DNA of 7,173 nt, from assembly GCA_018400395.1 (NCBI GenBank), contig JAGYMN010000063.1:1-7173 (forward strand). The letters run 5' to 3'. Source of the DNA: Actinomycetota bacterium. GTDB lineage: Bacteria; Actinomycetota; Humimicrobiia; Humimicrobiales; Humimicrobiaceae. The notes beneath the pieces were generated by a model that ran no database searches, was not told where the DNA came from, and saw only the letters and a program-made list of their open reading frames with translations. Each line of letters opens with the position of its first letter. Position 1 is the stretch's first letter. Both the position numbers and the translations under genes were made by a program. This document shows positions 5,713-7,173 of the stretch, in pieces.

Positions 5713-6735
5713 ATGGGCAATAAACTGGTTAGATTATCAGAAGAAAGATATAAAGAAGGGAAAAGGATCGTAGCACCTCTGGTGGGTTTTCCTGGCGTTA
5801 ACATGATTGGTAGCAATATAAAGATAGCCCAGCAAAATTATGGCGAACATTACAAGGTACTTAAAAAGGTTGTAGACGAGTTTATTCCTGATATTATTTT
5901 CCCTTTGATGGATTTATCGGTTGAAGCCAATGCACTTGGCAGGTATACACTATTTCCAAAAGAAGATTCTGCTACTGTGGGTAAGGAAAAATTTTCCATA
6001 GATGAATTGAAAAATCTGGAAGAGATAAATATCTCTTTTGACAGCAGGGTAAATTGCTATGTGGACACGGTCAAATTGATGAGGATAGGGCTGCCGGAAA
6101 ATATTCTTAAAGGGGCCTATGTTACGGGGCCGTATTCCCTCGCAGGTCTTATTATGGGTGCCGATGAAGCAGCAATGGCTACTATTATGAATGAAAAAGT
6201 TTTAACCCAATTATGTAATTTTACTACCGAGGTAATTGAAAAATATACCGGGATGCTCATATCAGCAGGAGCAGAGGTGATCTGTATCTTAGAGCCCACA
6301 GCAGTGATGCTGGGACCCTCACAGTTTGAAAAGTACTCGGCAAGATATGTAAAGCATATAAACGACAGTTTTAGATTTACCGGTGTAATCACTATTTATC
6401 ATACCTGTGGGAATACAATGCATCTGGTGGATAAAATGATTTTATCGGGTGTTGACGGAGTCAGCCTTGATTCTAAAGAGATGGGAGTCTCTCTTAAGGA
6501 CGTAGCCCTGAAAGTCAATGGACAGGTTGCAGTGATGGGTAATATCAATCCTTCTGCTACAATTCTTTATGGAAAACCGGAGCAGGTTGAAGAGGAAGTT
6601 GAAGCACTTCTGGAAGAGATGGAGCCTTTCCCGAATTTTATTTTAAGTACAGGTTGCGACCTTCCCCAGGAAACTCCCTATGAAAATATAAAGGCATTCA
6701 TGGATACGGGACGAAAGTACAGGGTTAAATCATAG
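5713..6735 (+). CDS. URO-D-family protein, MtaA/methylcobamide:CoM methyltransferase-like
   Basis: This 340-residue protein has the URO-D TIM-barrel signature in its methyltransferase form. The Zn-ligand pattern of MtaA/MtbA/CmuA-type enzymes is present: H230 and C232 in YHTCGNT, and C315 in LSTGCDLP. Other family strings are YVTGPYSLAGLIMGADEA (about 136-153), AGAEVICILEP (185-195), GPSQFEKY (201-208), GVDGVSLD (246-253) and VMGNINPSATI (274-284). Such enzymes move a methyl group between a corrinoid protein and a thiol or another acceptor; true HemE proteins lack the HxC...C set, so haem synthesis is unlikely. The substrate is unknown and no corrinoid-binding protein lies in the window. Length is normal. 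The ATG follows AGGAGAG (5697-5703) by nine bases. It starts 107 bp after nuoF; that gap shows no clear promoter or terminator, so read-through from the nuoE promoter is plausible. It is a shorter subtype than the relic at 45-323, so the two are not simple duplicates. Confidence 0.85.
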   Translation: MGNKLVRLSEERYKEGKRIVAPLVGFPGVNMIGSNIKIAQQNYGEHYKVLKKVVDEFIPDIIFPLMDLSVEANALGRYTLFPKEDSATVGKEKFSIDELKNLEEINISFDSRVNCYVDTVKLMRIGLPENILKGAYVTGPYSLAGLIMGADEAAMATIMNEKVLTQLCNFTTEVIEKYTGMLISAGAEVICILEPTAVMLGPSQFEKYSARYVKHINDSFRFTGVITIYHTCGNTMHLVDKMILSGVDGVSLDSKEMGVSLKDVALKVNGQVAVMGNINPSATILYGKPEQVEEEVEALLEEMEPFPNFILSTGCDLPQETPYENIKAFMDTGRKYRVKS

Positions 6736-6778
6736 ACAGGTCATTCTAGCCTTATCAGTATAAATTGATTAATAATAG

Positions 6779-7009
6779 TCATATTAGCTGTTTCTGTTTA
6801 AAACTGAAATATCCCCCATAACCGATAATTATATGATCAAGAACATTTATGCCAACTATATCGCAGGATTTGCATAATCTGCGCGTTATCTCTATATCGT
6901 CAAGGGAAGGCTCAGGATCTCCGCTGGGATGATTATGTAGGAATATTATAGATGCTGCCGAGTATCTAATTGCAGGGTTTATGACCTCCCTGGGGTGTAC
7001 TATTGACTT
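6779..7009 (-). pseudogene. radC: C-terminal fragment of RadC (JAB/JAMM-domain protein)
   Basis: Reading leftwards, about 77 residues match the C-terminal third of RadC (normally about 225 residues): KSIVHPREVINPAIRYSAA, IIFLHNHPSGDPEPSLDDIE and VGINVLDHIIIGYGGYFSF, ending at a TGA at 6781-6779. The JAMM metal motif HxH-x7-S-x2-D is intact in HNHPSGDPEPSLDD. Upstream the homology ends: the same frame continues as KKTKLFTGRA and then hits TAG (complement of 7040-7042), and the expected residues before SIVHPRE are not there. RadC usually has GTxNSSIVHPRE; here one residue is missing, while the neighbouring frame reads EVNS just before, suggesting a small deletion near 7000-7010. The fragment has no start codon or ribosome site. 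RadC's cellular role is unresolved despite its DNA-repair name. The gene converges on the URO-D gene with a 43-bp gap that has no evident terminator. Most likely radC was split by an insertion or rearrangement just to the right. Confidence 0.85.
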
Positions 7010-7012
7010 CGC

Positions 7013-7157
7013 TCGCCCAGTGAAGAGTTTGGTTTTCTTCTAAAAGATTACTAAAGTTATAAGTTATATAAACATCTAACTTATTTGTTTTCCCATGACC
7101 GTATATTGAATCTATTCCAATTTCTTCGATCATTTTATTTATTATTTTTTCATTCCT
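7013..7157 (-). pseudogene. Unidentified ORF tail, possibly serine-recombinase C-terminus
   Basis: Leftward from about 7157 the frame reads NEKIINKMIEEIGIDSIYG and then KTNKLDVYITYNFSNLLEEN, after which it runs into radC-derived sequence and stops at TAG (complement of 6966-6968). The pattern of a beta strand (IDSIYG), a short charged loop and a second strand (KLDVYITYNF) resembles the extreme C-terminus of large serine recombinases of Firmicutes, where strings such as I-x-I-Y/V and V-x-I-x-Y-x-F recur. This is a weak likeness from memory, not a firm match. The frame is closed upstream by TGA (7160-7158), and the adjacent frame reads INLKE just before, so a frameshift is possible. An ATG at 7133-7131 could start a 55-residue ORF, but it has no good ribosome site. 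The DNA is much richer in AT than the radC fragment, consistent with foreign origin. Confidence 0.3.
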
Positions 7158-7173
7158 TCAAATTAATGCTAAA

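Overview
The window looks like chromosomal DNA from an AT-rich, anaerobic, Firmicutes-like bacterium or an anaerobic candidate lineage with similar codon use. The grounds are heavy use of ATA, AGA and AGG codons, Shine-Dalgarno sites close to AGGAGG, and the gene content: M29 aminopeptidase, YhfC-type membrane protease, NuoE/NuoF-type NADH module and corrinoid-methyltransferase-like URO-D proteins. The sequence alone does not fix the genus or phylum.

Layout: (1) 45-323 (+) is a broken fragment of a uroporphyrinogen-decarboxylase-family (URO-D) gene. It ends two bases before the converging stop codon of the next gene. (2) 326-3157 (-) is a compact three-gene cluster with 42-bp gaps, transcribed in the order thymidylate-synthase homologue, YhfC-like intramembrane protease, M29 aminopeptidase. 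(3) 3158-3407 is a divergent, AT-rich intergenic region. It holds an extended -10 promoter pointing rightwards and a perfect 16-bp palindrome that overlaps the -35 box. (4) 3408-5605 (+) is a NuoE/NuoF (HydC/HydB, HndA/HndC) pair joined by an ATGA overlap. The NuoE-like gene appears to start at a CTG codon. (5) 5713-6735 (+) is an intact URO-D/MtaA-like gene. (6) 6779-7009 (-) is the C-terminal third of radC. Upstream of it the reading frame is lost and gives way to an AT-rich stretch (about 7013-7157) whose translation faintly resembles the tail of a serine recombinase.

How the parts may work together: the NuoE/NuoF pair would move electrons from NAD(P)H through FMN and Fe-S clusters, but no catalytic partner (hydrogenase, formate dehydrogenase or NuoG) lies in the window. 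The NuoF subunit also lacks the C-terminal 2x[4Fe-4S] ferredoxin tail common in electron-bifurcating relatives. The palindrome on its promoter has features of a Rex-like (NADH/NAD+-sensing) or CRP/FNR-like operator. The next gene is a Zn-type URO-D methyltransferase homologue, so a redox or one-carbon link is possible but is inference. The two broken genes at the window edges suggest local genome decay or mobile-element traffic. I see no CRISPR array, tRNA, rRNA or intact insertion sequence.
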